From Delphinapterus leucas (lineage: Eukaryota; Chordata; Mammalia; Artiodactyla; Monodontidae): 64,000 nt of DNA. The position numbers and the translations under genes were made by a program. The stretch lies in NCBI RefSeq assembly GCF_002288925.2, contig NW_022098037.1, positions 493,247-557,246 of the forward strand, in the 5' to 3' direction. Of the stretch, positions 34,981-45,699 are shown piece after piece (within the stretch, counting starts at the first letter, position 1; every line of letters starts with the position of its first letter). The notes under the pieces were generated by a model that searched no databases, was not told where the DNA came from, and saw nothing but the letters and a program-made list of their open reading frames with translations.

Positions 34981-35273
34981 CTGGTATGCAAACCCTGATA
35001 AGATGGTTACTTAAAAAAAAAAAAGAAGTAAAAAAAGAAAAATGGAGAGAGGAAGTAGTAGGCCAGGAGTGCCTTCAGACTGATGCAGTTCTGCTACCCA
35101 TGAAACGAGCGAGAGAAGGAAGCAAGGACAGGTAGGAAGAGCCTCAGACTGCCATTCGGCTCTGAGAAGTCTTGGCCAGACCAGTGAGGAGTCTTAGAAC
35201 AAAGACTGACCATTTGAAGGGTCCCAATTTGGGCAGGCGTGGCCTGGCACTAATACACCTGCTGTGCTCAGTC

Positions 35274-35418
35274 TTTTTTTTTTTTTAATTAATTTTATTT
35301 TTGGCTGAGTTGGGTCTTCGTTGCCGCACACGGGCTTTCTCCAGTTGCAAGGAGCGGGGGCTACTCTTCATTACGGTGCTCAGGCTTCTCATTGCGGTGG
35401 CTTCTCTTTGTTGGAGCG
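35274..35418 (-). mobile_element. CHR-type SINE, long form, truncated
   Basis: Antisense 3' part only: T-run, TTGGGTCTTCGTTGCCGCACACGG..., stopping at 'ctctttgttggagc'. The tRNA-like 5' end is missing, which indicates 5' truncation or a later deletion at the border with the retroviral remnant. Confidence 0.85.
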
Positions 35419-36029
35419 AAAGCTTAGAAGAAGGAGGTTATTGGGACAAACTACATCCCCATTACTCAGTTGGTCTCAGGGACGTAACTGCTACGCATCT
35501 TCCTCCTCCTCCATTATCCAGTTCAAAATCTACTATTCTTTACCTGTCACCTCCACAGGTCTTAGTAGCTTACCTGGGTAATGACCCAAATGCTCTCTTA
35601 ATGAGAACGTATATTTACTGGTAATTAGACACTTCTCAGGCTGGGATTGCTGCACATGTCCTTCCACAGTTCCAATTAAGTATCAGTAAACTTCCAAATG
35701 GATCACATGGAGTCCACATATATTTTTCCTTCCCATTATATGAAAGCAGCCCCTCCTCTTCCTGTTGGTCCAGGTCAGTTACTCTTGCCAAGATGGGGAC
35801 TCCTCTTCTTGCCCGCTGGTGCCTGGACACAAAGAGTTCAAAGTTCCCAAACAGTAGCCATAGCTATTACTTCAATGGAACCCTTGTGTTCCCTGACAAA
35901 AATGCACTCCCTTTGGGGACCAAGACTTCTAAACCTGCAAAGCCCAGAGTTTTGGGAACAGGAAGCACAAAGTCTCTCAATGACTCAATGAGGTGTTAAG
36001 TGGGGCCACTTCTGCTCCCTCCCCTGGAC

Positions 36030-36221
36030 TCATATATTCTTCCTATTAGGGGCAGTGTCATTCAGAGGTCTCTGATTTAATGTATATACTGCATCCTGAA
36101 GGATGGCCCTCCATCCTTGCAGAATACTGCCTCTAAACTGGCAGCTTATCTGCACCTTCAGTAGGTTGTCCAGTGCTCTTATCAGGCTAGCAGCTTCTGG
36201 ATAGTGTAATAGGTGATACAA
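36030..36221 (-). pseudogene. ERV integrase fragment
   Basis: A 63-codon open stretch contains Y..HYP.A..LIRALDNLLK followed by the YTLNQRP word, which marks the end of the retroviral integrase core (after the catalytic Glu region). Just upstream a DQG-like triplet marks the degraded second catalytic Asp region near 36240. Stops separate the pieces. Confidence 0.75.
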
Positions 36222-37359
36222 CCAGTAGACGCCTTGGTCATGAGCTCATACTCAAATCACCTTTACTGTGAAGTGGTTCCCCTTTTCTGATGCTATGTTG
36301 AGCTGGATCTCATGCCAGTGGATCTGGCCTTCTGTAAGCTCCTAGATAGTGGTACAGCTGAGGCTGTGCAGGCAAAAAGGCAAACCCATAACCAGCAGAG
36401 GCATTTATCCCTATGACGGTGAACCAGTGGTCACTCCAGAATGGAAAGGGCTCAGTATTGTTGACTTGCCACCAAATGGCTGCTTTATCTCCTCAAATAA
36501 TAGTGCCATATCAGGGACTCCGTGTTGGTCTCTGTTGCTGGCAAGCTAGACCTTCAAAGGCAAAAGTAGCTCAACTTGGCCTTGGTAAGTGGGAATTCAT
36601 GTTGTTGGGCTCATGTGTAGCTTCTATATCTGCAAACATGGCCATTCCATTCATGTGCCCACTGTGCCAGTTCTGGGATAGGCCATGACAACACGTGGCT
36701 GACATCAACTGGTAGAATCTTTTCGTCTACTTGGTTGTTTCATTCCTTTTCCATAGTTAATGCTTTCTGGTCAGAATGAATATAAGACACAAAAATCTTC
36801 ACTCTTAGGCCCACTCTGTTTGACCACATGCCTCTACTCCAGACCTCCCTCTCTCCAATCTAGGCATCTGTATAAATTCTCACCACCAGTCACTTCCTCT
36901 TCCACTCAAAGCAGATGACCAGCTATACTGCTTGAAGCTCTGCCCTTTAGGTAGCTTTTCTCTCTCCACCGTCTTTTAGGGACACCACTGAATGTGGCGT
37001 ATTGAGCTGCCATCCATTTTTCAGGTCCCACCCATACACCAAGCCAACCCGTTCATAATCAAGCTTGAGTTTTTTTCTCCTCCCTCAGCTGGTCAAATAT
37101 GACCCCCTATGTAGCCATACAGCCTGAGCATGGGGTACTGGTGCAAGCATAGTGGGTGATACGGGGGTCTGGACTACTAGCTCATGTTGTTTACTCATGC
37201 CTTCCCGTCCTATTGGAGTTTGATTGTGAATGCATCATTTCCATATTATGATGAGCTGCTGCCGGGCCCATCAGCTTTATGACTGGGCATATCTGACAGA
37301 ACTCAGCTCATGATGGGTACTTCCAGACACATGATAACTTGGTGCCCCATAGTCAAGCT

Positions 37360-37480
37360 TTCTGGCTCTACTAGGGCCCAGTACCATGCCAGGGGCGGTT
37401 TCTTGAAAGGAGTAAAGTCCTCTGCTGCAGATGGCATCGCCTTGCTCTAAAATCCCAGGGGCCTATATTGTGATCTCCCC
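37360..37480 (-). pseudogene. ERV RNase H/connection fragment
   Basis: In one frame the text gives LGF-stop-SKAMPSA, then a FTPF.K..LAWYWALVE-like run. This matches the connection/RNase H start of gammaretrovirus-like pol. A stop replaces the residue after LGF. Confidence 0.6.
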
Positions 37481-37993
37481 CTGGGACTTGCCGTAGGTTC
37501 CACACTGACTGCTGCAGAGCCCAATGCTGTTCCAGGCTGCACAGAACTGTCACCCAGGATATGAGCCAGAGCAATATTCCTAGGTGTGGAATTCGCGCTT
37601 CCAGAACCCAAAGAGGCCCATCAGATATCGTGCTTCATTATAGTAGGTGACGCAAGATATAAAAATGTGTCTTTTACTCTGGAGGGGATGTCTCCACATG
37701 CCACTGACTACTGGACCTCTAAAAACCTTACAGAAGTGGCAGATCACTGAGTCTTCTTAAGGTTTATCTCTTACCCTCTGGATGCATGTATCTTACCAAG
37801 GCCTCTAGTATACAAGCCACCTCTTGCTCGTCCTACCCATCAGTGTATTATTGGTATAACATATCAATGTGACATTCTGCAGGATGTCCAGACAGTCCAG
37901 ATCCCTTCATACTATATTAAAATAGAGGATAGAAGAGTTAACATAGTCCTTGGACAAAACTGGAAATAAATATCTCTTCCACATCAATGTAAA

Positions 37994-38227
37994 TTACTTC
38001 TTATCCTTATTTCTGATTGGAATATAAAAGAATGCATTCACCAAATCAATGGCCACATCCCATGTACCTGAGGCCTTATTAATCTGCTCTAGCAATGATA
38101 ACATGTCCAACACATCTTGAATTGGAACTACTTCTTGGCTAAGCTTGCTGTGGTACTCTACATTCACTGGGATCCAGAGTGGCACTAAACACCACCATCT
38201 CCTCTGGGACACAATATAAGTTTTCAT
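37994..38227 (-). pseudogene. ERV reverse transcriptase fragment
   Basis: A 77-codon open stretch includes a VPIQDVLDMLSLLEQI segment and the AIDLVNAFFYIPI word, which is RT motif A with its catalytic Asp, followed by the basic end of that block. The YxDD block is not found in frame. Confidence 0.8.
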
Positions 38228-38795
38228 TATCTTAGCTGGGCTGAGGAACAGTTTTAAAGGCTTCCAGTTGGTCCTCCTTACTATGATAGCTCTTATCTAA
38301 CAGCCTAATGACCCAATACTTCAACTGCTAAGTATGTCTATTGCAATTATATACTCAGGGACCAGGGGAATGACTGGCAGGTGAGTCTGCAGACCCAGTG
38401 AATTCTCTGTAGACCAGATTTTAGCTAGGACTCTATTAGCTGCTTGTGTAAGCCCCGGCTCTAACAGGAGGCCATGATGACATTTTGGGTCTCCAGTTAC
38501 CGAAGTCTACTCAGAACCTAGCTCCAAAGCTCCTCGAAATGACTGGGCATTGCCCTTTCCCCATCATAAATGCCTTAAGTAAATACCCTGGGTCCCTCTG
38601 GGGAATGACTGAAGGAATCATTACAATAGAGTATACTTTACACAATGCTGTAGAGTTCTTCTCCTAGGGACACAGCCACTTCTTTAGTTAGTGGATTCCA
38701 GATCAGAAAATTGGCTCTAATTCAGGAACTGAGCAACAAACATATTGTGCCTTTTGATTGAGGTGACAGCCCTTAGCCTCCTGCACCTCCATTCT

Positions 38796-39847
38796 GTTTT
38801 GTTGGCTGTGCTGGGTTTCCGTTGTGGCGCATGCACTCTTCGTTGTGGGCTTCTCTCTAGTTGCAGTGCGTGGGCTTCTCTAGTTCTGGCATGTAGACTG
38901 CAGAGTGCGCAGGCTCAGTAGTTGAGGTGCGCAATCTCTCTCTAGTTGTGGCATGCAGGCTCCAGAGCACACAGGCTCAGTAGTTGTGGCGTGTGGGCTC
39001 TCTAGTTGTGGCACACAGGCTCTAGAGCAGGGGTCCCCAACCCTGGGCCATGGACTGGTACCAGTCCATGGCCTGTTAGGAACCAGGCTGCACAGCAGGA
39101 CATGAGTGGTGGGCAAGTGAGCGAAGCTTCACCTGTATTTACAGCCGCTCCCCATCGCGCACATTACTGCCTGAGCTGCGCCTCCTATCAGATCAGCAGC
39201 AGCATTATATTCTCATAGGAGCATGAACCCTACTGTGAACTGCGCATGTGAGGGATCTAGGTTGGGTGCTCCTTATGAGAATCTAATGCTTGATGATCTG
39301 AGGTGGAGCTGAGGCAGTGATGCTAGCACTGGGGAGTGACTGCAAATATAGATTATCATTAGCAGAGAGGTTTGACTGCACAGAGACCATAATAAATCAA
39401 CTGCTTGCAGACTCATATCAAAACCCTAACAGTGAGTGGCAAGTGCAAACAAGCTCAGGGCTCCCACTGATTCTGCATTATGGTGAGCTGTATAATTATT
39501 TCATTATATATTACAATGTAATAATAATAGAAATAAAGTACACAATAAATGTAATGTGCTAGAATCATCCCCAAACCATCCCCCCCGACCCCTGATCCAT
39601 GGAAAAATTGTCTTCCATGAAACTGGTCCCTGGTGCCAAAAAGGTTGGGGACTGCTGCTCTAGAGCATGCGGGCTCAGTAGTTGAGGCACACGGGCTCTC
39701 TAGTTGTGGCATGTGGGCTCTCTAGTTGTGGTGCAGGCTCTCTAGTTGCCCCCCAGCATGTGGGATATTAGTTCTCTGACCAGGGATCAAACCCACGTCC
39801 CCTGCATTGGAAGGCGGATTCTCAACCACTGGACCACCAGGGAAGTC
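38796..39847 (-). mobile_element. CHR-type SINE, long form, interrupted by a hAT element
   Basis: Two halves (38796-39027 and 39658-39847) form one antisense SINE ending GGACCACCAGGGAAGTCC, with repeated CTCTAGTTGTGGC units in its tail module. It inserted in the retroviral remnant: CCTCCTGCACCTCCATTCT (38777-38795) recurs at 39848-39866 with one mismatch in 19. Confidence 0.93.
39028..39657 (+). mobile_element. MER1-type hAT-Charlie non-autonomous transposon
   Basis: 630 bp with terminal inverted repeats: CAGGGGTCCCCAACC on the left, CAGCAGTCCCCAACC as the complement of the right end (13 of 15 match). The internal text is MER1A-like (ccatggcctgttaggaacc, ggatctaggttgg, ttatatattacaatgtaataat, ggtgccaaaaaggttgggg). 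The 8-bp hAT duplication CTCTAGAG is perfect at 39020-39027 and 39658-39665. It carries no transposase. Confidence 0.95.
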
Positions 39848-39904
39848 CCTCCTGCACCTCGATTCTTGCTTTCTTCTGGCCAAAGAGGACAATTCAAGCA
39901 TCAT

Positions 39905-40270
39905 AATGAATTATGACTGAAGTGAATTAAAAATATCAAATACATTAAAATCCATAAGTACATAATGATATTCAAAAGTAAAAATTGAGTATAAATTCAT
40001 TTGAGGACTAGTTTATAAAGTAAAGGAGTTAAATTGAGCACCTATATTCCCCTTCCTGTCCAAATTGTATTTCCTATACAAATATTTGAAGAGAAAGTTT
40101 TAATTTCAAGTAATAAATACAGAAAAAATTATAAAAATTAGAATGTTACCGTTTGGCATCTCTTAGGGAAATAATGAACAGAGGCCATGATCAAGTGGCT
40201 GCTAAGACCATTAGGTAAAAGGCTGCTGGTAAACAGTGATACAGAATAGTTCATGCTGTCAGTATCTGAA
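39905..40270. other. AT-rich DNA, nothing recognised
   Basis: No supported feature. Confidence 0.35.
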
Positions 40271-40274
40271 CCCA

Positions 40275-40835
40275 CTAATCAACCTTTACATCAGAAAAAC
40301 AGCCAGATATTGATGCGCTTTCTGGTGTGATACAATGAGCAGGACATAGCACCACCTGTGAAATACCCCTGACAAAAAAATCAAACTTGACTATGATCAA
40401 GCCTCTAGATCTAACAGCTAGGTTACAGTAAATACAGAGGTAGAGGGAACATGACAAAACAACAACATAGGGACACAATCAGCAAAATCCTGAACGTGGG
40501 AAGCTCTGTGACAAATGATCCAGTTTCTTTAACAAATAAATGACAGGAAATAAAAAAAGAGAAAAATCATCATAGATTAAGAGAGTTTTAAGAGACATAT
40601 CAACCTAGGGCAGTGTTTGAACTGACTCAAATGAATCAAGTATAAAAAGACATGAAAATCTGAGAAAATGTAAAACTCTCAATATTTGCTGATATTCAGG
40701 AATTATAACTTGTTAGCTGACATGGTGGTATGTGATTATGAGTTTTTTAAGTAAAATATTTGTGAATGAAATAATATATCTGAGTATTATCTGGGCTTTG
40801 CCTTCAATAATCTGAGAAGGTGGGGAATGTTACGT
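40275..40835 (+). mobile_element. L1ME-type 3' UTR
   Basis: 'gtgacaaatgatccagtttctttaacaaataaatgacagg', 'taagagacatatcaacc' and 'ataatatatctgagtattatctgggctttgccttcaataatctgag' are in the order of an L1ME 3' end. The 67-codon minus-strand frame here is incidental. Confidence 0.65.
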
Positions 40836-40839
40836 AGAT

Positions 40840-40975
40840 CAGTGGTTCTCAAACTTTAGTGGAGCTACAAATCAGCTGGAGAGACTGTTAAAACACAAAT
40901 TCCTGGGCCCTACCACAGAGATTCTGGTTCAGTGGTCTGAGGTAATGCTAATGAATTTGATGAAAACGATTGGCC
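40840..40975 (+). mobile_element. MER5-type hAT fragment
   Basis: Starts CAGTGGTTCTCAAACTTTAG, the MER5A terminal repeat, then 'gttaaaacacaaattcctgggccctaccacagagattctggttcag'. The right end is eroded. Confidence 0.8.
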
Positions 40976-41084
40976 ATTTATAACTGATCACAGCTGAAGC
41001 TGGGTTCTGATAAGTACGTAGTTCATTATACTTTAATATGATTCTGAATCCAATTTCAGTTGTGTGTATGGTGAGTGGGGGAAG

Positions 41085-41840
41085 GAGTTCCCACACCACC
41101 GAGCAGTTCTCCAGACATTAGCTGGGTGGCCTACAATTCAACTCAATTCTGACACAGCCTACCCAGAGACAGCATCAGATTCCACAGGTTAAGGGCTCAG
41201 TTCCACAGACTGAGCAAACGCCCTTCCTTCAGAGGCCAATCACAAGCCCAGGTTACCACCTGTACTTCTGACTGACTGGCTATAGATTGGAGGTTCCCGT
41301 GACCCCTTTATCAGATTAGATTAATTTGCTAGAGAGGCTCACAGAACTCAGAGAAACATTTTACTTACTAGATTACCGGTTTATTATAAAAGGAGGTAGC
41401 TTAAGAACAGCCAGATAGAAGAGATGCATGGGGCAAGGTTTGAGGAAAGGTCACAGAAATTCCATGCCCTCTCAGAGTGCACCACTCTCCCCAAATTTCT
41501 CTGTGTTCACCAACCCAGAATCTCTCTGAACCCCATCCTTTTGGGTTTTTATGGAGGCTGCATTACATAGGCGCAACTAATCATTGGCCATTGGCAACAG
41601 GTTCAACCTCCAGCCCCTCTGTCCTACTCGGAGGTAGGGGGAGGGGCAGGACTGAAAATTCCAACCCTCTAATCACCTGTAGCTCCTCTGGTGACCAGCC
41701 CCCATCCGTAGGTACTTTCCCAAAGTTGCCTCATTTACATAACAAAAGACACCTTTGCTGATCTCTTAAGAAATTCCAAGGGTTTTAGGAGTTCTATGCC
41801 AGAAATGGGATGAAGACCAAATATGTTTCCTGTTGTAAAT
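41085..41840 (-). mobile_element. Solo ERV LTR, same family as 21850-22806
   Basis: The full-length-looking copy of the LTR family: on the minus strand 'ggtttttatggaggct' complements a CATAAAAACC TATA-like box, and 'tttattataaaagg' complements an AATAAA-type signal. It starts near 41840 and ends near 41085. It is complete where the 22-kb copy is broken. Confidence 0.75.
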
Positions 41841-41844
41841 CACA

Positions 41845-42525
41845 ACATCACAATTCTATTCTCTCTAATTCAGCATGGTTCAAATTTTTCATAATAAAAA
41901 TTTTTTATAAAATTCATACGCCAACACCTGACAACTTCATTATACCTGCCAATTTTTTCCCAAACAGTTACATATTTTAATATGATATTTATTATAAATT
42001 AACCTCATTTTATTTATCCTTTATAATACAGGTAGGGCATTAAATTGATTTTTTTTAATGATGTATGTAGGCAGATTGCACTATATATGTGTTTCATTTG
42101 CAGATGGTTAAAAATATTTATTATAAAATGGGAATATTGAGTCCAATAAGGGTGACAGCTGCTAATCTAAGACAGTCTGTGGAGAAATGAAGGCCATGGA
42201 GAAGAGCAAGCCTTGGCAGCTGGATGGGCAGCTTCAGTGGTAACCAAAGCAGGTACCTCACCAGACCTGCCAGGATTTCTACTTTCCTAAAAAAGAGACT
42301 TAACAATTCAAAGTATCTTGAGTTCTCCCAGGACATTTTCTTGTTCACCATTTGGGATTTCCTAACTATTCAAGATGGGAAAATCATTCTGAAGACAAAT
42401 TGATTTTTCTCCAAAGAGCAGCAGGCTAGTTATTAACACTCCAGAAACTTGTCAGAGAGCTTCATTTTCAATAGACGACTACCCAGCACCAGACAAGAAA
42501 CAGCTGAGAACTGTTTGGGACAGAT
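41845..42525. other. Unassigned DNA
   Basis: No nameable repeat or gene. The 76-codon minus-strand frame at 42121-42351 lacks support. Confidence 0.35.
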
Positions 42526-42529
42526 AGTC

Positions 42530-42690
42530 AAAGGCAGTGCCTGCACTTTGGAATCATCAAGGGAACTTAAAAAAATACTTATATCTGGGTCCCACCCTTC
42601 TGACTTAATTGATCAAGAGTAACTAGGCATTGGAAATTTTAAGTTACTCAGGTGATTCTAACGTGCGACCAAGACTGAGAACCATTGCTA
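42530..42690 (+). mobile_element. MER5-type hAT fragment
   Basis: 'gcactttggaatcatcaagggaac', 'ctgggtcccacccttctgac' and 'gtgattctaacgtgcgaccaagactgagaaccattg' follow MER5A. It lies head-to-tail with the next element. Confidence 0.65.
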
Positions 42691-42701
42691 GAAGACTGAA
42701 G

Positions 42702-42834
42702 CAGTGGTCCTCAAAATTTAGAGGGAATACAAATCACCTGGAGGGGGTATTTTTTTTTTTTTTGGAGGGGGTATTTTTGAACAAGTTCCCAGGTGATACT
42801 GAGGCTGCTGGTTTGGAGACCACATTTTGAGAAC
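42702..42834 (+). mobile_element. MER5-type hAT element with internal duplication
   Basis: Starts CAGTGGTCCTCAAAATTTA and ends with a terminal-repeat-like CCACATTTTGAGAAC. TGGAGGGGGTATTTTT is repeated around a T-run (42739-42778), a slippage duplication. Confidence 0.75.
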
Positions 42835-42939
42835 ATAAAGCACTCTGCTGCACACCCTAAGGACAATGGCCGTCTCAAGGAAAAGCACTTGTGCAGTTGA
42901 GTACTGAACTTGACACTTTTTTATAGAACACCATTTTTA

Positions 42940-43504
42940 TTTGAAAGAATGCTGACGAAAGTTGTACAGACTTGGGTATTTGGGAGACATTTCTCAAAAA
43001 GTGTGCCAGTCACTTCAAGGAAAATAAGTGATGCTATTTGATGCCAATGACAAAATTCGAACTTGCAAGTGGAAACTAGAAATTTGGAAAACTTGCATCC
43101 ACCATCATGCACTTGACTACATACCAGTACTTGAAAGATTTCTGTGGTAAGGTTGGTAGTGAGATTAGTGAATGTGATTGTTTTTGATATTATATAATGA
43201 AATGTGTTAATATTTGGAAAATCTGCATAACTCAGTGAAGCAGTATTTTCCAAACGAACGGTGCGTAATGTTACCAAATCATGTGTGGGTGACAGAGTCA
43301 TTCAAAGAACAAGTTAGACCAACTGATCTTAATGTCACAGAATATGATATAGTTTTAGATTCCACATTGCAACTAACCTTTAAAAACTAGTACCTGTGGA
43401 GGTCTGGTATAGTACAAAGAGTATCCAGTTATCTGAAAAGGCCACTAAAATAGGGCCCCTTTTCCAACTACATTTCTGTGTGGGGCCAGATTTTCTTCAT
43501 ATAC
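42940..43504 (+). pseudogene. hAT transposase C-terminal remnant, first part
   Basis: Plus-strand text includes 'gattccacattgcaactaacctttaaaaactag', 'tatctgaaaaggccactaaaa', then a frame giving TTFLCGARFSSYT at about 43463-43501. That is a diverged form of the hAT dimerisation motif (usually T-LCE-FS). The family is shared by Buster/Charlie transposases and the domesticated ZBED/FAM200/GTF2IRD2-like proteins. Stops and shifts are present. The 126-codon antisense frame is a shadow. Confidence 0.65.
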
Positions 43505-43965
43505 TTAACCCTCTGGGGGCAGAAAAAGTTCCCCTTTGTCCATTCTACGTTCTTTGGCTGGCCTAATATTAAACTGACATAAGACTGATTAGCAGGAGAA
43601 AACTTTAATTTTGTACGTACGGGAGCCCACAAAGACCTGAGAGTCTCTCCAGCTGTCAGGTAATTAATGCTTATATACCATCCTGAGCTAAGGAGAAGAG
43701 GATAGGGGTGTGAGATCTCAAAGGGAAGGAAGATAATTCACAGGAAGATGAAAAGAGCAGATCTATGGTGAACAAATGTTTGCCATGCCATGCAGATAAG
43801 TCTTTAGGATATAAAAAGTTATTTTTGGTAACAGTGCTCTTCTTGGTACAAGTTCCCTATCTAAATTGTTTTAGGCAGTTCAAGGGGAGGTAAAAAGCTC
43901 TTCCTGAGTCCACTGGGCCTTGACTGTCTTCAATTCTTAATAATTCACATGCTTGCCCTGTACCC
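43505..43965 (-). mobile_element. LTR-like insert splitting the hAT remnant
   Basis: Unrelated 460-bp block between two parts of one transposase remnant. Its antisense style ('gaaaactttaattttgtacg', 'gggagcccac') resembles the block at 50505-50960. Family and exact borders are not resolved. Confidence 0.45.
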
Positions 43966-44100
43966 CAAAAACCAAAAGCAGAATATCACAACAGACTGAA
44001 TGCAGAATCAGATATGAGAAACCAGTTGTCTTCTATTAAACCAGACATTAAAGAGATTTGAAAAAATTTGCGAAATGTCACTCTTCTCACTTTTTTTTTG
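43966..44100 (+). pseudogene. hAT transposase C-terminal remnant, second part
   Basis: 'gcagaatatcacaacagactgaatgcagaatcagatatgag', then 'cttctattaaaccagacattaaagagattt' gives RLNAESDMR- and PDIKEI-like residues, the segment directly after the dimerisation motif. It therefore joins 43504 across the insert. Confidence 0.65.
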
Positions 44101-44180
44101 TTTTGGCAAATGTTTGATCTTCATAAAGTCTTCTTTAGGTTACATGCAGTAAGTTACTGTTATTTTAAAGTAAATTAATA

Positions 44181-44302
44181 GGGAATTCCCAGGTGGTCCA
44201 ATGGTTAGGACTCTGTGCTCTTGCTGCTGGGACCCGGGGTTCAGTCCCTGGTCAGGGAACTAAAATCTCATAAGCTGCATGGTGTGGCCAGAAATAAATT
44301 AA
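44181..44302 (+). mobile_element. CHR-type SINE, tRNA-like short subtype
   Basis: GGGAATTCCCAGGTGGTCC, B-box-like GGGTTCAGTCCC, end GGTGTGGCC. The flanking AAATTAAT is shared on both sides. Confidence 0.9.
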
Positions 44303-44304
44303 TT

Positions 44305-44630
44305 AATAAATATTTTTGTAAATTCTGTTTTAATTGCTAATAATGTAAATATTGCCAGATATAGGCCATATAAACATAAGTTCATTGAAGTCCTCAATAA
44401 TTTTTAAAAGCATAAGGGAGTCCTAAGACCAAAAATGGAACTGCTGTTCTAGAGTTACAGGAGTATTCTATTTCTTGAAATTGCAGCTACATGGTTATTT
44501 GATTTACAGTTATTTCTTAAAATAAGTATACAAATTTTATGTACTTTTGTGAATGTTGTATTTCACATTTTTTTTTTTTTTAGTTGCAAGTAAGGAATTT
44601 GCCTCTTAGTTTACTAGAAAAAGCAGGGTT
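44305..44630. other. AT-rich DNA, nothing recognised
   Basis: A T14 run lies at 44568-44581. No supported gene. Confidence 0.35.
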
Positions 44631-44634
44631 TTGG

Positions 44635-44805
44635 AAGTAAAAGATTTATGATTCAAGTTCTCTATCTGTGTTAACCTGTTGTATGGTTTGGGGACCAAGA
44701 AGAAAAAATAGAATGCTGTAACACCACCTTTTGTAAAGCATGAAAGTGCTTTATGAACTATAAAGTGGTATGCAAATATTGGCTACTATTATTATTGCAG
44801 AGTAT
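44635..44805 (+). mobile_element. MIR SINE 3' part
   Basis: 'gattcaagttctctatctgtgttaacctg' and 'aaagtgctttatgaactataaagtggtatgcaaatattggctactattatt' match the MIR 3' end. Confidence 0.7.
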
Positions 44806-44809
44806 CAAC

Positions 44810-45500
44810 ATATATATCAGTTTAAAAGTTTCTCTCTTCTAATCAACCTGCCTGTGGCCTTGAAGCAGACTTTTGAGAATTCCTTAAACCATCATGTTTT
44901 CCATTTTTATTTGACTTCCAAACTACCTGGAGTTAAATTTGTTGCACAGTGTTAACAACGCTATTGTAGGTTTGTTATGGATTACTTCTCCTCCAAATAG
45001 TATTTAATCGTCTTGATTTACCTTTTTAAAACTGTCTAACTTATATGTATCTTAATATTGTCGACGACCTCAAATACTTTATGGAAAAAAGAGGAAGAGA
45101 GTAAATCTTATATAAATTATAAAGGATACTGACAGTATAAGAGAGGAGATGGCCCTCGCATGTCCTGTTTCCAAAGGTTGTGAGGCAACATTTGTGGCAG
45201 TCTCGTTTCCCTCTTTCTGTAGCACATCACCCTCACATAAATAAATAAAGCACAGGACTTTCATTTCCAGGCAGTTGTCATAGCAACTTTTGACTATCCA
45301 CAGCAGAAGGAATTCTCATATCTTAAGCCCTGAATCCAGCAGAGCTAAGACACAAAGACTAAAAGGAACATTAAAGAATGATTGCAAGATGTAATGAAAC
45401 TGGATATTTGTTATTCAGAACTTTTCCACTAAATGTATGTACTTTTTCCCCCCTGACATATATTCCCCCTTATAGGTTTCAGAACTCAACAGCAATAAAT
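44810..45500. other. Unassigned DNA
   Basis: No gene or nameable repeat. Confidence 0.35.
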
Positions 45501-45504
45501 GGAA

Positions 45505-45695
45505 TAGCTACCATTTATCACTCATTACATGCCAGATACATAGAACATTACATACATTGCTTTTTTTTTTAAATACTTCCAACAACACTATAAGTGTGGT
45601 ACTATTTTTGTCCACATTTTACTTTATGAGGAAATTGAGTTAGATAGATAGATGAAGTAACTTACTCGAAGCCACACAAGTAAGTGTTCAGCCTT
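45505..45695 (+). mobile_element. MIR SINE
   Basis: 'atttatcactcattacatgccagatac', 'caacactataagtgtggtactatttttgtccacattttac' and 'gaagtaacttactcgaagccacacaagtaag' are in MIR order. Confidence 0.8.
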
Positions 45696-45699
45696 TCAG

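Larger units (their letters stand above)
35430..38776 (-). pseudogene. Endogenous retrovirus pol remnant (class I-like), broken
   Basis: On the minus strand the order reads reverse transcriptase (about 38230-37990), RNase H (about 37460-37360), integrase core and C-terminal half (about 36720-36030), then a post-integrase segment to about 35640. This is the canonical pol order. Every domain has stops and frameshifts, and no LTR pair or intact gag or env was identified. The sequence upstream of RT (38230-38776) is probably protease/gag-side remnant. It continues past the SINE at 39867-39900. Assignment to class I rests on the RT and integrase motif style and is inference. Confidence 0.8.

Noticed and set aside
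42921..43301. 126-codon minus-strand frame
   Set aside because: Antisense shadow of the hAT transposase remnant read on the plus strand.
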